From positions 1-46,890 of the forward strand of contig JAKBFV010000012.1 in NCBI GenBank assembly GCA_021833365.1: a DNA stretch of 46,890 nt. Reading direction: 5' to 3'. Under the pieces are notes generated by a model that was not told the origin of the DNA, made no database searches, and saw only the letters and a list, made by a program, of their open reading frames with translations. The stretch comes from Pseudomonadota bacterium (lineage in GTDB: Bacteria; Pseudomonadota; Gammaproteobacteria; Pseudomonadales; Moraxellaceae). Positions 1 through 8,597 of the stretch are shown in pieces (position 1 is the stretch's first letter; every line of letters starts with the position of its first letter). Made by a program: the position numbers and the translations under genes.

Positions 1-13
1 CTGGAGAATACAG

Positions 14-1090
14 ATGCAAGATGAACGCCTCGACCAGATTCTCAGTGCCTGGATCGACCCTTACTGGCAGCGTGATTGGTGGACGACAGGCTGTATCGAA
101 CGTCGGCACTGGGAGAAAGGGGAACTGCTGCTCGACGTCGCCTTACCCTATCCTTTCGCTACCCGCGCCGAGGCGCTGGCGACGAGTTTTCAGGAACATC
201 TAGCGGCGGCGGGCATCACGTCGCGTCTGCGTCTGCGCCTGCAGGTGCCCCGGCGCAAGGTCGAGAGCGGTCTCGCTGGACTGCAGTCGGTGAAGAATAT
301 CGTCGCCGTCGCCTCCGGCAAGGGCGGCGTCGGTAAATCGACGACGGCGGTCAATCTCGCTTTCGCCCTCGCTGCCGAAGGTGCACGCGTCGGTCTGCTC
401 GATGCTGACATCTATGGCCCGAGCTTGCCGACACTGCTCGGCGTCAAGCCCGGCACCCGCCCGGAAGTGGCTGACGAGAAATTCTTTCGCCCCTTGCCGC
501 GCCAGGGGGTCGAGTTCATGTCCATGGGACTGTTGGTGACAGAACAGACACCCGTCGTCTGGCGTGGTCCCATGGCGACAGGGGCGCTGATGCAGATGCT
601 GACCCAGACTCTCTGGTCGGATCTCGATTATCTGATCGTCGATATGCCGCCGGGCACCGGCGACATCGCACTGACCCTGGCGCAGAAAGTACCGATCAGC
701 GCCGCTCTCATCGTCACGACCCCGCAGGATCTCGCCTTGCTCGATGCCATCAAGGCCGTCGAAATGTTTCGCAAGGTGGCGATTCCGGTCCTGGGCGTGG
801 TTGAAAATATGGCCACCCATGTCTGCACCCAGTGTGGTCATGAAGAGGCCATCTTTGGTGCCGGGGGGGCGCAACGACTGGCACAGGACTATGCCATCGA
901 GTGTCTGGCCTCCCTGCCTTTGAGCGCGGCCTTGCGGCAGAGTGCCGATGCCGGAAGCAACCTGCAGAGGCATGCCGGCGACGCCGATCTGGCCGGCCGC
1001 TATCGTCATCTGGCGCGTCGTGTTGCCATCGCCCTGGCGAGTGCCGAAGTCATCGCCGCCAACCGTATTCCCAACATCGTTTTTTCCTGA
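14..1090 (+). CDS. apbC: ApbC/Mrp iron-sulfur cluster carrier ATPase
   Basis: Cytosolic P-loop ATPase of the Mrp/ApbC/NBP35 family, which binds Fe-S clusters and delivers them to apoproteins. The deviant Walker [10 protein letters not shown] lies at residues 102-110, the family signature [10 protein letters not shown] at 130-139, and the CxxC pair thought to bridge the cluster is C271/C274. The roughly 90 N-terminal residues correspond to the MIP18-like (DUF59) domain. At 358 aa it is close to E. coli Mrp (about 369). ATG 14 has GGAG at 3-6 with 7-bp spacing, so the gene is complete. dcd follows after 13 bp and is probably cotranscribed. Confidence 0.96.
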   Translation: MQDERLDQILSAWIDPYWQRDWWTTGCIERRHWEKGELLLDVALPYPFATRAEALATSFQEHLAAAGITSRLRLRLQVPRRKVESGLAGLQSVKNIVAVASGKGGVGKSTTAVNLAFALAAEGARVGLLDADIYGPSLPTLLGVKPGTRPEVADEKFFRPLPRQGVEFMSMGLLVTEQTPVVWRGPMATGALMQMLTQTLWSDLDYLIVDMPPGTGDIALTLAQKVPISAALIVTTPQDLALLDAIKAVEMFRKVAIPVLGVVENMATHVCTQCGHEEAIFGAGGAQRLAQDYAIECLASLPLSAALRQSADAGSNLQRHAGDADLAGRYRHLARRVAIALASAEVIAANRIPNIVFS

Positions 1091-1103
1091 AGGATGGAGA
1101 GAG

Positions 1104-1670
1104 ATGAGCATCAAGTCAGATCGCTGGATACGCCGCATGGCCGAGGAACAGGACATGATCAGTCCTTTCGAAGCGGCTCAGGTGCGTAGCGTCGACGGTC
1201 GTCGGGTGATTTCCTATGGCGTGTCGAGCTACGGCTACGACGTGCGCTGTTCGCGCGAATTCAAGGTGTTCACCAATGTTTTCTCGGCGACGGTCGATCC
1301 GAAAGCCTTCGATGAGAAGAGCTTCATCGATATCGAGGCCGACACCTGCATCATTCCACCCAATTCCTTTGCGTTGGCCCGCACCGTCGAATATTTTCGT
1401 ATTCCGCGCTCGGTTCTGACCATTTGCTTGGGTAAGTCGACCTATGCACGCTGTGGCATCATCGTCAACGTCACCCCCCTCGAACCTGAATGGGAAGGGC
1501 ATGTGACCCTGGAGTTCTCCAACACCACCAACCTGCCAGCGCGCATCTATGCCAACGAAGGCGTTGCCCAGATGCTCTTCTTTGAAAGCGACGAGGTCTG
1601 CGAGACCTCGTACAAGGATCGCGGCGGTAAATACATGGGTCAGCGCGGGGTGACCTTGCCCAAGGCTTGA
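1104..1670 (+). CDS. dcd: dCTP deaminase
   Basis: Deaminates dCTP to dUTP, the main route to dUMP and hence dTTP in many Gram-negatives. The product is 188 aa. The family block KSTYARCG is at 111-118, the catalytic Glu is in TLEFSN (E137), and GGKYMGQRG near the C-terminus closes over the nucleotide. The reading frame is open further upstream, but ATG 1104 is preceded by GGAGAGAG and gives the standard [12 protein letters not shown] start. It sits 13 bp after apbC. Its 3' end overlaps the convergent DUF3108 gene by 31 bp. Confidence 0.97.
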   Translation: MSIKSDRWIRRMAEEQDMISPFEAAQVRSVDGRRVISYGVSSYGYDVRCSREFKVFTNVFSATVDPKAFDEKSFIDIEADTCIIPPNSFALARTVEYFRIPRSVLTICLGKSTYARCGIIVNVTPLEPEWEGHVTLEFSNTTNLPARIYANEGVAQMLFFESDEVCETSYKDRGGKYMGQRGVTLPKA

Positions 1671-2392
1671 GGGGCATCGTTCGCGCCGCCCGACCCGGGA
1701 TGATAGGCGGTGAGGCGCAACAGAAAGACGGTGCCGTGCTCGATCTGCTCGACCTGCACCGGCAGATCAGCGAGGCTGGGAGCGACCCAGAAGATGGTCT
1801 GGCGCTGATCCTGGGCGGCGTTAGGACGCTCGATCTTGAGCGTATCGAGGTCGCCCATGGCAGTATGGAGTCGCTCGTGCGCGGTGATCTGATAGTCATA
1901 GAACTTGATGCCATCAGCGTCAGCGAGGGCATAACTGAGCTTGGCTGCGTGCGTTTGCAGATCATGGCGCATCTGAATTTCCAAGCTGAGCTTGTCGAGG
2001 CTCGCCGCTGGTAGCGGAAAACGGCGCTCGGCATCACGCTCGGTGTGGGTCACCAGTTGTTGGTCATTCCAGCGAAAGTCGAGATCGGTATGCCGCTGAC
2101 TGAAGAGCATCTGTCTTTGCAGGTGATAGCTGATCGGGCGCAGCTGCTCACCCTGGATGATAAACTCACTGCTTTCATTCGCCTGGGCGATGATGCCGGC
2201 GCGGGCAGAAGTCTGGTACAGCCAGTGTCCGGAGTCGAGCTGACTGAGGCTGCGCCGTGCCGTGCCGACATCCTGACCATTGATGCTCAAGGCATAGTCG
2301 GCGCTATAGGGCTTGGGTGGCCAGGGGAAGTCTTCAGCTCGGCTCGAGGCGACCATCAGCAGAGAGACGATAGCGATGAAAGGGTAGCGCAT
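1640..2392 (-). CDS. DUF3108 family secreted protein
   Basis: 250-aa exported protein of the DUF3108 family, function unknown. Residues 1-19 form a typical Sec signal peptide ([19 protein letters not shown], then ED). The mature part has the family's pattern of beta-strands, starting near [16 protein letters not shown]. In Pseudomonas and relatives a DUF3108 gene also sits directly downstream of purN, and here its start overlaps the end of purN by 59 bp, so the three genes form one leftward operon. The 3' end overlaps dcd on the other strand. A periplasmic location follows from the signal peptide; no enzyme activity can be read from the sequence. Confidence 0.88.
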   Translation of the reverse strand: MRYPFIAIVSLLMVASSRAEDFPWPPKPYSADYALSINGQDVGTARRSLSQLDSGHWLYQTSARAGIIAQANESSEFIIQGEQLRPISYHLQRQMLFSQRHTDLDFRWNDQQLVTHTERDAERRFPLPAASLDKLSLEIQMRHDLQTHAAKLSYALADADGIKFYDYQITAHERLHTAMGDLDTLKIERPNAAQDQRQTIFWVAPSLADLPVQVEQIEHGTVFLLRLTAYHPGSGGANDAPQALGKVTPR

Positions 2393-2978
2393 GAGGGTTC
2401 TCCTGATGCCTGCAGGCGGCAGCGATCTGCTGGATGACGAGGGGGTAGAGGCGGTGTTCGAGATGATGCACTTTCGTGGTCAGCGAAGCGACGTCATCAT
2501 CGGACTGGACGTCAAAGCAGGCTTGCGCGATCAAGGGGCCGGCGTCGAGTTCGGCATGCACCCAGTGGACACTGCAGCCATGCTCAGAATCGTGGGCCGC
2601 CAGCACACGCGCATGGGTATCGAGGCCCTTGTGACGTGGTAGCAGAGATGGATGGATGTTGAGCAGACGATCGGCGAAGTGCGCGACAAATTCCTCACCG
2701 AGGATGCGCATGAACCCTGCCAGCACGACGAGGTCGGCCTGCCAGGCGTCGATCTGAGCCATCATCTGACGATCATAGACGTCGCGATCAGGGTAGTCGG
2801 CTGCTGTGATCACCGCCGTATCCAGGCCGGCCTGATGCGCCCGTTGCAGACCGAAAGCCTGGGCGCGATTGCTCAGGACGCCGACGATGCGCGCCCCCCA
2901 GGTGGGATCCTGGCTGGCGTCGATGAGTGCCTGCAGATTGCTGCCCTGACCTGAAATCAAAACGACCAGACGCAGCAT
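2334..2978 (-). CDS. purN: Phosphoribosylglycinamide formyltransferase 1
   Basis: Third step of purine synthesis: transfers formyl from 10-formyl-THF to GAR. 214 aa from ATG 2978, whose A is also the last base of the purM stop (TGATG), a translational-coupling overlap. An in-frame ATG 9 bp further upstream is possible but less likely. Numbered from the ATG 2978 start, the catalytic triad of the family is visible as N107 and H109 in NIHPSLLP and D145 in DAGPLI. The N-terminal LVVLISGQGSNLQA is the phosphate-binding loop. The partner purM lies immediately upstream. Confidence 0.96.
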   Translation of the reverse strand: MLRLVVLISGQGSNLQALIDASQDPTWGARIVGVLSNRAQAFGLQRAHQAGLDTAVITAADYPDRDVYDRQMMAQIDAWQADLVVLAGFMRILGEEFVAHFADRLLNIHPSLLPRHKGLDTHARVLAAHDSEHGCSVHWVHAELDAGPLIAQACFDVQSDDDVASLTTKVHHLEHRLYPLVIQQIAAACRHQENPHALPFHRYRLSADGRLEPS

Positions 2979-4021
2979 CAGGCCCATACCACCCGTGGCT
3001 CAGTCTCAGTACTGGCGCGTACTTCGCCCAGGCACCAGGCCTGCTCACCGAGCTCCTGCAGTCGTTGCAGGGTCGCGTCAGTGCTCGCTGCCGGCACGAT
3101 CAGCACCATGCCGATACCACAGTTGAAGGTGCGGTACATCTCATCCGTGGCGACACCGCCACGCTCCTGCAGCCAGGAAAAAATTTCCGGCCACTGCCAG
3201 CTACGGGCGTCGATGCAGGCTTCCGTGTGCGCCGCCATGACGCGCGGCAGATTACCCGGCAGTCCGCCGCCAGTGATATGGGCGATGCCATGCACGGGCA
3301 CCCCTTCACGCAACAGCTGGAGCAGATTGCGGACATAGATGCGGGTGGGGCGCATCAGGATGTCGGCCAGCGCTGTGCCGGCGATCTGGTGCTCGCGGCT
3401 GTGCGCTTCGAGAGCGAGAATTTTGCGCACCAGGGAATAACCGTTGGAATGCACGCCGCTCGACGCCAGAGCGATCAATTGATCACCGGGCTGCACCTTG
3501 CTGCCGTCGATGAGACGATCCTCTTCGACGACACCGACACAAAAGCCTGCCAGATCATAGTCTTCACCATGATACATACCCGGCATCTCAGCGGTTTCGC
3601 CACCGACCAGGGCGCATCCGGCCTGCTCGCAGCCAGCGCCTATGCCCGCTACGACGCGCGCAGCAGTCTCGACATCGAGATGGCCAGTGGCGTAATAATC
3701 GAGGAAAAACAAGGGCTCGGCGCCGCAGACGACGAGATCGTTGACGCACATCGCGACAAGATCGACGCCGATATGGTCGTGCGCGCCGAGGTCCATGGCG
3801 AGGCGCAGCTTGGTGCCGACGCCATCAGTTCCTGAGACCAGGATGGGACGCTGATATCCGGCCGGGATACGGCAGAGGGCGCCGAAGCCACCCAGGCCGC
3901 CGAGAACCTCGGGGCGATGGGTACGGCGAGCGACGCCTTTGATGCGTTCGACGAGAGCATCACCGGCATCGATGTCGACACCAGCATCTTTATAGCTGAG
4001 TGCCCGCTTTGGGTCTGACAT
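2978..4021 (-). CDS. purM: Phosphoribosylformylglycinamidine cyclo-ligase (AIR synthetase)
   Basis: Fifth step of purine synthesis: ATP-dependent closure of FGAM to AIR. 347 aa, as in E. coli (345). Family blocks include [13 protein letters not shown] at the N-terminus, [10 protein letters not shown], the metal/nucleotide loop [14 protein letters not shown] and [14 protein letters not shown] 4021 gives the canonical [14 protein letters not shown] start and has AGGA about 11 bp upstream. An in-frame ATG at 4048 adds nine atypical residues and would lie almost at the predicted transcription start. Forms an operon with purN and the DUF3108 gene. Confidence 0.96.
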   Translation of the reverse strand: MSDPKRALSYKDAGVDIDAGDALVERIKGVARRTHRPEVLGGLGGFGALCRIPAGYQRPILVSGTDGVGTKLRLAMDLGAHDHIGVDLVAMCVNDLVVCGAEPLFFLDYYATGHLDVETAARVVAGIGAGCEQAGCALVGGETAEMPGMYHGEDYDLAGFCVGVVEEDRLIDGSKVQPGDQLIALASSGVHSNGYSLVRKILALEAHSREHQIAGTALADILMRPTRIYVRNLLQLLREGVPVHGIAHITGGGLPGNLPRVMAAHTEACIDARSWQWPEIFSWLQERGGVATDEMYRTFNCGIGMVLIVPAASTDATLQRLQELGEQAWCLGEVRASTETEPRVVWA

Positions 4022-4057
4022 GAGATCTTGCATCCTGTCGCTGGCCATGAAGACGTT

Positions 4058-4086
4058 ATTATGAACGAGTCGGAGCAGGCATTAAA
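4058..4086 (-). promoter_or_regulatory. Possible sigma-70 promoter for purM-purN-DUF3108
   Basis: On the minus strand, TTTAAT (4086-4081) and CATAAT (4063-4058) are separated by 17 bp, upstream of purM. The -10 matches 5 of 6 consensus bases, while the -35 is weak. No PurR box could be recognised by eye. Confidence 0.35.
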
Positions 4087-4160
4087 GGCTAGGCGTCGTG
4101 GTCATTGCCTTCATGAGGGGCTTTCGCTACCTTTGTGCCCATACTTTAGGATGGGGCAGC

Positions 4161-5210
4161 ATGTCGAAATTCTTCTTGCGCGGGCTGTTTTTTCTCTTGC
4201 TCACTGGCGTCAGCTCGGTTCAGGCACAGGAATCCTCGCTGTGGTGGGCCCAGGGCAGTACGCAATTTCGTGATGGCCGACTCGATGCACAGGAGCTGGC
4301 ACCGCTCCTCGCCCAAGTCATCGTGCGTGCTGGTGGCAGCGCCAGCTGTCTGGCCAGTCCGGTGCTGCAAAAAGCCCTGCAGACTCCCGAGGCCTGGGTG
4401 AAAAGCCATAGCCTGCTTCCCACCGACGCGACAGGTGCGCGACAAGCTGTCGAGTTCTCATCGGCTGCACTGGCCCCCCAGTTGGCACAGGCGGGATGTG
4501 CGGTGCCTGATGCGCCGCCACGCCTGCTCATCCTCTGGTTGCATGGTGGCAGTATGGCATCGATGCCGCCCGCGGCAGCCATGCCATTGTTGCACGAGAT
4601 GCATGAACGGGGTTTGCAGGCTCTCATCGGCAATGAGGCCGCCGCCAACCCGCCGGGCACGGCGGGCAGCGATCTTTATGACGCACCTGCATCCCTGTGG
4701 TGGAATCTAGCCCAGCACAGTGGCGTCGACGCTTTGCTTCTCCTGAGCGATGATGGCCAGCCGGTCGCCAGCCATATCAGCTGGCGCTGGTTCGTGGCTG
4801 GGCAGGATGTGCGCGGCGACCTGGATTTGAATACGACATCAGCGCCATGGTCCTGGCTGGCCGACAGCGTCGCTGAATTTTTCACGGTCCACCGGCAATG
4901 GCCGCGATGGTCGCTGGATCAGCAGTCCCTGCAGGTGGATGGCGTGCATAACATCGCCGATCTATTGGGCTTGCAGCATGAATTGCAGCGTCAAGGTTTC
5001 CATGACATCGACGTCGTCTCTCTACAGGGAGATATCGTGCATTTGCAGGCACGCGCCGCCTGGGGCAGCACGCTTCATGAAAGCTTGCACCTGCAGCCGC
5101 TGTTCGCGCCACTCGGCCCCGTCGACCCTTTGTGGCGCACGGCGATGGAGCAGGTCTGGCCGCTGCACCATCTGCGCTGGCAGTCCTATCCGGCGGATGT
5201 CCAGCCATGA
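4161..5210 (+). CDS. DUF2066 family exported protein
   Basis: 349-aa protein of the DUF2066 family, function unknown. ATG 4161 is preceded by a GGATGGGG ribosome-binding sequence and starts a clear signal peptide (MSKFFLRGLFFLLLTGVSSVQA, cleavage near residue 22). The frame is open to a GTG at 4098, but that start would bury the signal peptide. DUF2066 genes are regularly found between purM and hda in Pseudomonadales, as here. The stop overlaps the next ATG (ATGA). Likely periplasmic or surface-associated; no catalytic motif was seen. Confidence 0.85.
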   Translation: MSKFFLRGLFFLLLTGVSSVQAQESSLWWAQGSTQFRDGRLDAQELAPLLAQVIVRAGGSASCLASPVLQKALQTPEAWVKSHSLLPTDATGARQAVEFSSAALAPQLAQAGCAVPDAPPRLLILWLHGGSMASMPPAAAMPLLHEMHERGLQALIGNEAAANPPGTAGSDLYDAPASLWWNLAQHSGVDALLLLSDDGQPVASHISWRWFVAGQDVRGDLDLNTTSAPWSWLADSVAEFFTVHRQWPRWSLDQQSLQVDGVHNIADLLGLQHELQRQGFHDIDVVSLQGDIVHLQARAAWGSTLHESLHLQPLFAPLGPVDPLWRTAMEQVWPLHHLRWQSYPADVQP

Positions 5211-5755
5211 AATGGCGACGACAGATCCCCAATGCGCTCAGTGTCTTGCGCATCTTCCTGGCGCCCCTGCTGATACCGCTGTTCGAGCATCGGCGCTGGA
5301 CGCTTCTGCTGCTGCTCTTATTGCTGGCGGTCATCAGCGATGCCGCCGATGGTTATCTGGCGCGGCGCTGGGATATGAGTTCGCGCTGTGGCGCCTGGCT
5401 CGACGCCATCGCTGACAAGGTGCTGATCTGGAGCGTGCTGGCCATGCTCTGGCGTCAGCGTATGGCGCCGACATGGTTCGTGTTGCCCCTGCTGTTGCGT
5501 GATCTCAGTCTGCTCGCTTTTGGCGCGTTCTCGCTGCGTACTCAGGTATGGCAACAGATGCGTCCCTCTTTCAGCGGCAAACTGGCTATGGCTCTGCAGA
5601 TGCTGAGTCTGCTTTATCTTTGCCTGTTGCAGATGAAAGCGGCTGCCGTGCCGGTCTGGCTGCATGGTTTTTTGCTCATTGTGCTGCTCGTCAGCTGGAT
5701 CAGTCTGCCGTTTTATCTGTCGCGTTTGCATCACCAGGGTAAAACCCCATGTTGA
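5207..5755 (+). CDS. CDP-alcohol phosphatidyltransferase family membrane protein
   Basis: 182-aa integral membrane enzyme of the CDP-alcohol phosphatidyltransferase superfamily (PgsA-like size). The signature D-x2-D-G-x2-A-R-x8-G-x3-D-x3-D is complete: D45, D48, G49, A52, R53, G62, D66, D70, where the Asp residues bind the metal and act in catalysis. Several hydrophobic helices surround it, including a poly-Leu stretch at 33-40. The acceptor alcohol (glycerol phosphate or another) cannot be told from this. ATG 5207 overlaps the DUF2066 stop, and the 3' end overlaps hda by 7 bp, so the three genes are one coupled operon. Confidence 0.9.
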   Translation: MKWRRQIPNALSVLRIFLAPLLIPLFEHRRWTLLLLLLLLAVISDAADGYLARRWDMSSRCGAWLDAIADKVLIWSVLAMLWRQRMAPTWFVLPLLLRDLSLLAFGAFSLRTQVWQQMRPSFSGKLAMALQMLSLLYLCLLQMKAAAVPVWLHGFLLIVLLVSWISLPFYLSRLHHQGKTPC

Positions 5756-6450
5756 AACAGCAACAGATCCTGCCGCTGATCTTCGCCGAGACCGAGCGCT
5801 TGCAGGATTTTATCGGTGCACAGGCGCACTCCCTGCTCATTCCCAGCCTGCAGGACTGGGCGGCGCCGGCGTCGCGCACGACGTTTTGTCTCTATGGCGC
5901 CGCTGGCAGCGGGCGTACGCATTTGTTGCGCGCAACGGCCGCCTGCGCCGCGCAAGGAGGCGCTAGCGTGCAGTATGTTTCTTTGCGTGATCCCGAACTA
6001 CGTCCCGAGGTGCTCGAAGGTCTCGAGATCAATACCCATCTCTGCCTCGATGATCTCGATGCCGTATTCGGTCTTGCTGATTGGGAGTGGGCGCTGTTCG
6101 CGTTGTGCAATCGTTTGCAGGCGCAAGGCCATGCCTTGTTGGTCGCTTGTCATGAACTGCCCCGTGACTGTTGTACTCTACGTGATCTCGGTTCACGCCT
6201 CATGGCCGGTTTGGTGTTTCGCATACCGGCGCTGCAGGAGGCTGAGTTACGCCAGCTCATCCGGCGCTTGGCGATGCGCCAGGGTTGGGCTTTACCGGAA
6301 GAAGCGATCGAATACCTGCTCGCCCATCTGCCACGGCAAGCTGGCGCCTTGCAGGATCAGCTGCGCGCAATCGACGCCTATGCGCTGCGCCACCAGCGTC
6401 CGATCACCCTCCATCTCGTGCGCGAGGTTCTACGTCGGCGCGGGGAGTAA
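5749..6450 (+). CDS. hda: DnaA regulatory inactivator Hda
   Basis: DnaA-related AAA+ protein that works with the DNA-loaded beta clamp to stimulate hydrolysis of DnaA-bound ATP after initiation (RIDA). 233 aa, as in E. coli. The N-terminal QILPL (6-10) matches the clamp-binding motif QL[SP]LPL. The Walker A is GAAGSGRTH (50-58), with Arg in place of Lys as is usual in Hda. Walker B is LCLDDLDA, and GSRLMAG contains sensor/arginine-finger-type residues. Only the DnaA-like ATPase part is present; there is no DNA-binding domain. Start ATG 5749 overlaps the preceding gene. A small terminator follows. Confidence 0.93.
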   Translation: MLKQQQILPLIFAETERLQDFIGAQAHSLLIPSLQDWAAPASRTTFCLYGAAGSGRTHLLRATAACAAQGGASVQYVSLRDPELRPEVLEGLEINTHLCLDDLDAVFGLADWEWALFALCNRLQAQGHALLVACHELPRDCCTLRDLGSRLMAGLVFRIPALQEAELRQLIRRLAMRQGWALPEEAIEYLLAHLPRQAGALQDQLRAIDAYALRHQRPITLHLVREVLRRRGE

Positions 6451-6451
6451 G

Positions 6452-6476
6452 CGGCTTGATGAGCCGTCATTTTTTT
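6452..6476 (+). terminator. Probable rho-independent terminator after hda
   Basis: CGGCT (6452-6456) and AGCCG (6462-6466) form a 5-bp GC-rich stem with loop TGATG, followed by TCA and a run of seven T (6470-6476). It starts directly after the hda stop codon. The stem is short, so termination may be partial. Confidence 0.6.
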
Positions 6477-6617
6477 GTCAAAGTGGCGCGCTCGCGGTAG
6501 CGACGGCCCGCCGGGGCGGCAACCAAAACGCTACAGAGCCGGCCTTATAAAACGGTGACAATGCGCGACTGTGCGCGATAACAATAATGATGGATGCTGT
6601 GGTAGGAGATGAAAGGC

Positions 6618-8597
6618 ATGGAGTCGCTCCGGGGACGAAGTCTGGCGCTGATCTTTTTTTGGGCACTCGGCATGGGGGCCTGCGCTGACACGGTCACCGT
6701 TGGAACTGGTTGCACTTTCGAAAACGCACTGGCTAGTGTTCTGCCGAACACGAGCGGGAGCAAAGGCTCCTGCAAGACGACGACCTCTTCAACCATTAGC
6801 ATCACCTTGCCGGCCGGTGAAGTCGACCTGACGCAAACGGCGGTACTCAATACCTCGGTCACCATCTCCGGTGCTGGCGATTTGTCGAACAGTGATGCGA
6901 CGACAGGCACCATTGGATCCCTCGGCAGCAATGAAACGCGCATCGTCGCGCCCGCCGGACAGAGAGCTTTTCTAATCTTGCCGAGTACGACGACAGTGAA
7001 CAGTGGCGTCGCCAATACCACCGCCAACGTCGTCAGCTTGAGCGCCCTGTCCATCGTGGGGGGCACGGCGACCGATGATTGCACCTCGGCGCTCGGTCTG
7101 GCGGCGGTCGGTGGTCACAATGGTGGCGCCATCTGCAATGGCGGACAGCTGTCCTTGAGCAATGTCGAAGTGCGTGGCGCCTCAGCCCAAGACGAGGGAG
7201 GGGGGTTGTACTCGGCATCCGGTAGCACACTGACCCTCGGTACCACTTCTTTTCTCGGCAACGCTGTTTTGAGCGCCCAGGGTAATGGCGCCGCCATCTA
7301 TATCAATCACGCCCCCCTGACGGTGACTTCGGCGACGTTCTATGCTCAGTGCAATCCCCAGGCTGCTGCACCAGCGACGGCACCGGCCAGTTGCCCGGGT
7401 GGCGCGCAAACCTCGGTCCTGGCCGACGTCGGCGCCTTTACCAGCGGGGCATCGGGTAACAATGTGGCGCAGCTGTCCGACCTGACCATCAGCGGCAATC
7501 TGGCGGCTGCCATCTATGATGAGACCGATCTCAGCCTGCAGAACTCCGACATCGTCAATAACCTCGCTGGCTTGAGCCTGAATGCCAGCATGGGCAAGTC
7601 ATCGACCGGTACTCTGCCGGTCAGCATCTCCAATAGCATCATCGCCGACAATGTCGATGCCGGCGGCCAGGAGAGCGACTGCCAGAATGTCAATGCCGGT
7701 AACACCGTGATGACTTTCTCCCTGGTCACGGATCAGGGCGGCTGCCCTCTTGGGACACAGACGGCTTCCGGAAGCCTTGGTTTTGCGGCGACTGATGTCA
7801 ACGACAACGTCGTTCTGGCGCAGTCGGGAGCGCCAGAGCAGACCTTGATTCAAGCGGCCGGTGCTGGTGTCGCTGCTCCCGGCATCCTGGCGCCACTCGG
7901 CAACTATGGCGGCAGCCTGCTCACCCATAAGCCGCGTTATCTGCTGAGCTACAGTGCTCGCACCGATTCCCCCATCATGGGCAGGGGGCTGGGCTGTGCC
8001 AATGCCGATGCGCGTGGCGACAAGTCCTCAGCCTGTGACATCGGTGCCGATTTTTACCAGTTCCCGGTGTCGGGTAATCTCAGCCTGACCGGTACCGAAG
8101 GACAATCGGTCACTTCGGCCAATCTCACTGCGCAGCTCGGCGACAGCGATCTTTTGCCCTACGACGGCGCCGGCTCGCAGTGGACCTGTCTCTACGTCTA
8201 TCAAAATACGGCCTTGACACAGCAGGCGCAGTCGACGGCGCCGGGTTGCGCCTGGGTGGTGCCTGACAGCCTGACCGGGACTTCATTGGCCACCGAAACG
8301 ACCAATACGCGCGGCAGCGTCGCTTTCAATGGCACCCAGGATACCCTCACCTATACCCCCAACCAGAAATTCTATGGCACGGCCAATTTTGAGGTGCGCC
8401 TGACCACAACCAGTTCGATGCTCAATCCTGACCCCAATAACCGCTTCATCACCGAGACCGTTCTCGTCAGCGAACAACCGGTGTCAGGCTTGACCAGTCA
8501 GTCGCTCAGCGGTGCCATGGATGGCACGACTGTCGGAGCCTTGTTGCTGACGATAGGGTTTGGATCACGGCGGCGTCGCCAGGGAGGAAGATCTTGA
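6618..8597 (+). CDS. Large exported beta-helix-type protein with C-terminal sorting tail (rhombotarget-like)
   Basis: About 659 aa from ATG 6618, which has AGGAG with 9-bp spacing; ATG 6609 is in frame but directly abuts that sequence. A signal peptide covers roughly the first 25 residues (RSLALIFFWALGMGACA). The body is rich in Ser, Thr, Asn and Gly with repeated short strands (LSNVEVRGAS, LSDLTISGNL, ISNSIIADN), as in parallel beta-helix, choice-of-anchor Q type proteins. A late segment (TLTYTPNQKFYGTANFEV) resembles a tandem Ig/cadherin-like module. The C-terminus is a hydrophobic stretch (GALLLTIGFG) followed by RRRR, like GlyGly-CTERM tails. Its stop overlaps the next, paralogous gene. 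Probably surface-anchored; its role is unknown. Confidence 0.8.
   Translation: MESLRGRSLALIFFWALGMGACADTVTVGTGCTFENALASVLPNTSGSKGSCKTTTSSTISITLPAGEVDLTQTAVLNTSVTISGAGDLSNSDATTGTIGSLGSNETRIVAPAGQRAFLILPSTTTVNSGVANTTANVVSLSALSIVGGTATDDCTSALGLAAVGGHNGGAICNGGQLSLSNVEVRGASAQDEGGGLYSASGSTLTLGTTSFLGNAVLSAQGNGAAIYINHAPLTVTSATFYAQCNPQAAAPATAPASCPGGAQTSVLADVGAFTSGASGNNVAQLSDLTISGNLAAAIYDETDLSLQNSDIVNNLAGLSLNASMGKSSTGTLPVSISNSIIADNVDAGGQESDCQNVNAGNTVMTFSLVTDQGGCPLGTQTASGSLGFAATDVNDNVVLAQSGAPEQTLIQAAGAGVAAPGILAPLGNYGGSLLTHKPRYLLSYSARTDSPIMGRGLGCANADARGDKSSACDIGADFYQFPVSGNLSLTGTEGQSVTSANLTAQLGDSDLLPYDGAGSQWTCLYVYQNTALTQQAQSTAPGCAWVVPDSLTGTSLATETTNTRGSVAFNGTQDTLTYTPNQKFYGTANFEVRLTTTSSMLNPDPNNRFITETVLVSEQPVSGLTSQSLSGAMDGTTVGALLLTIGFGSRRRRQGGRS

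Noticed and set aside
200-1156. 318-codon minus-strand open frame opposite apbC
   Set aside because: Fully antisense to a strongly supported gene, with no recognisable domain.
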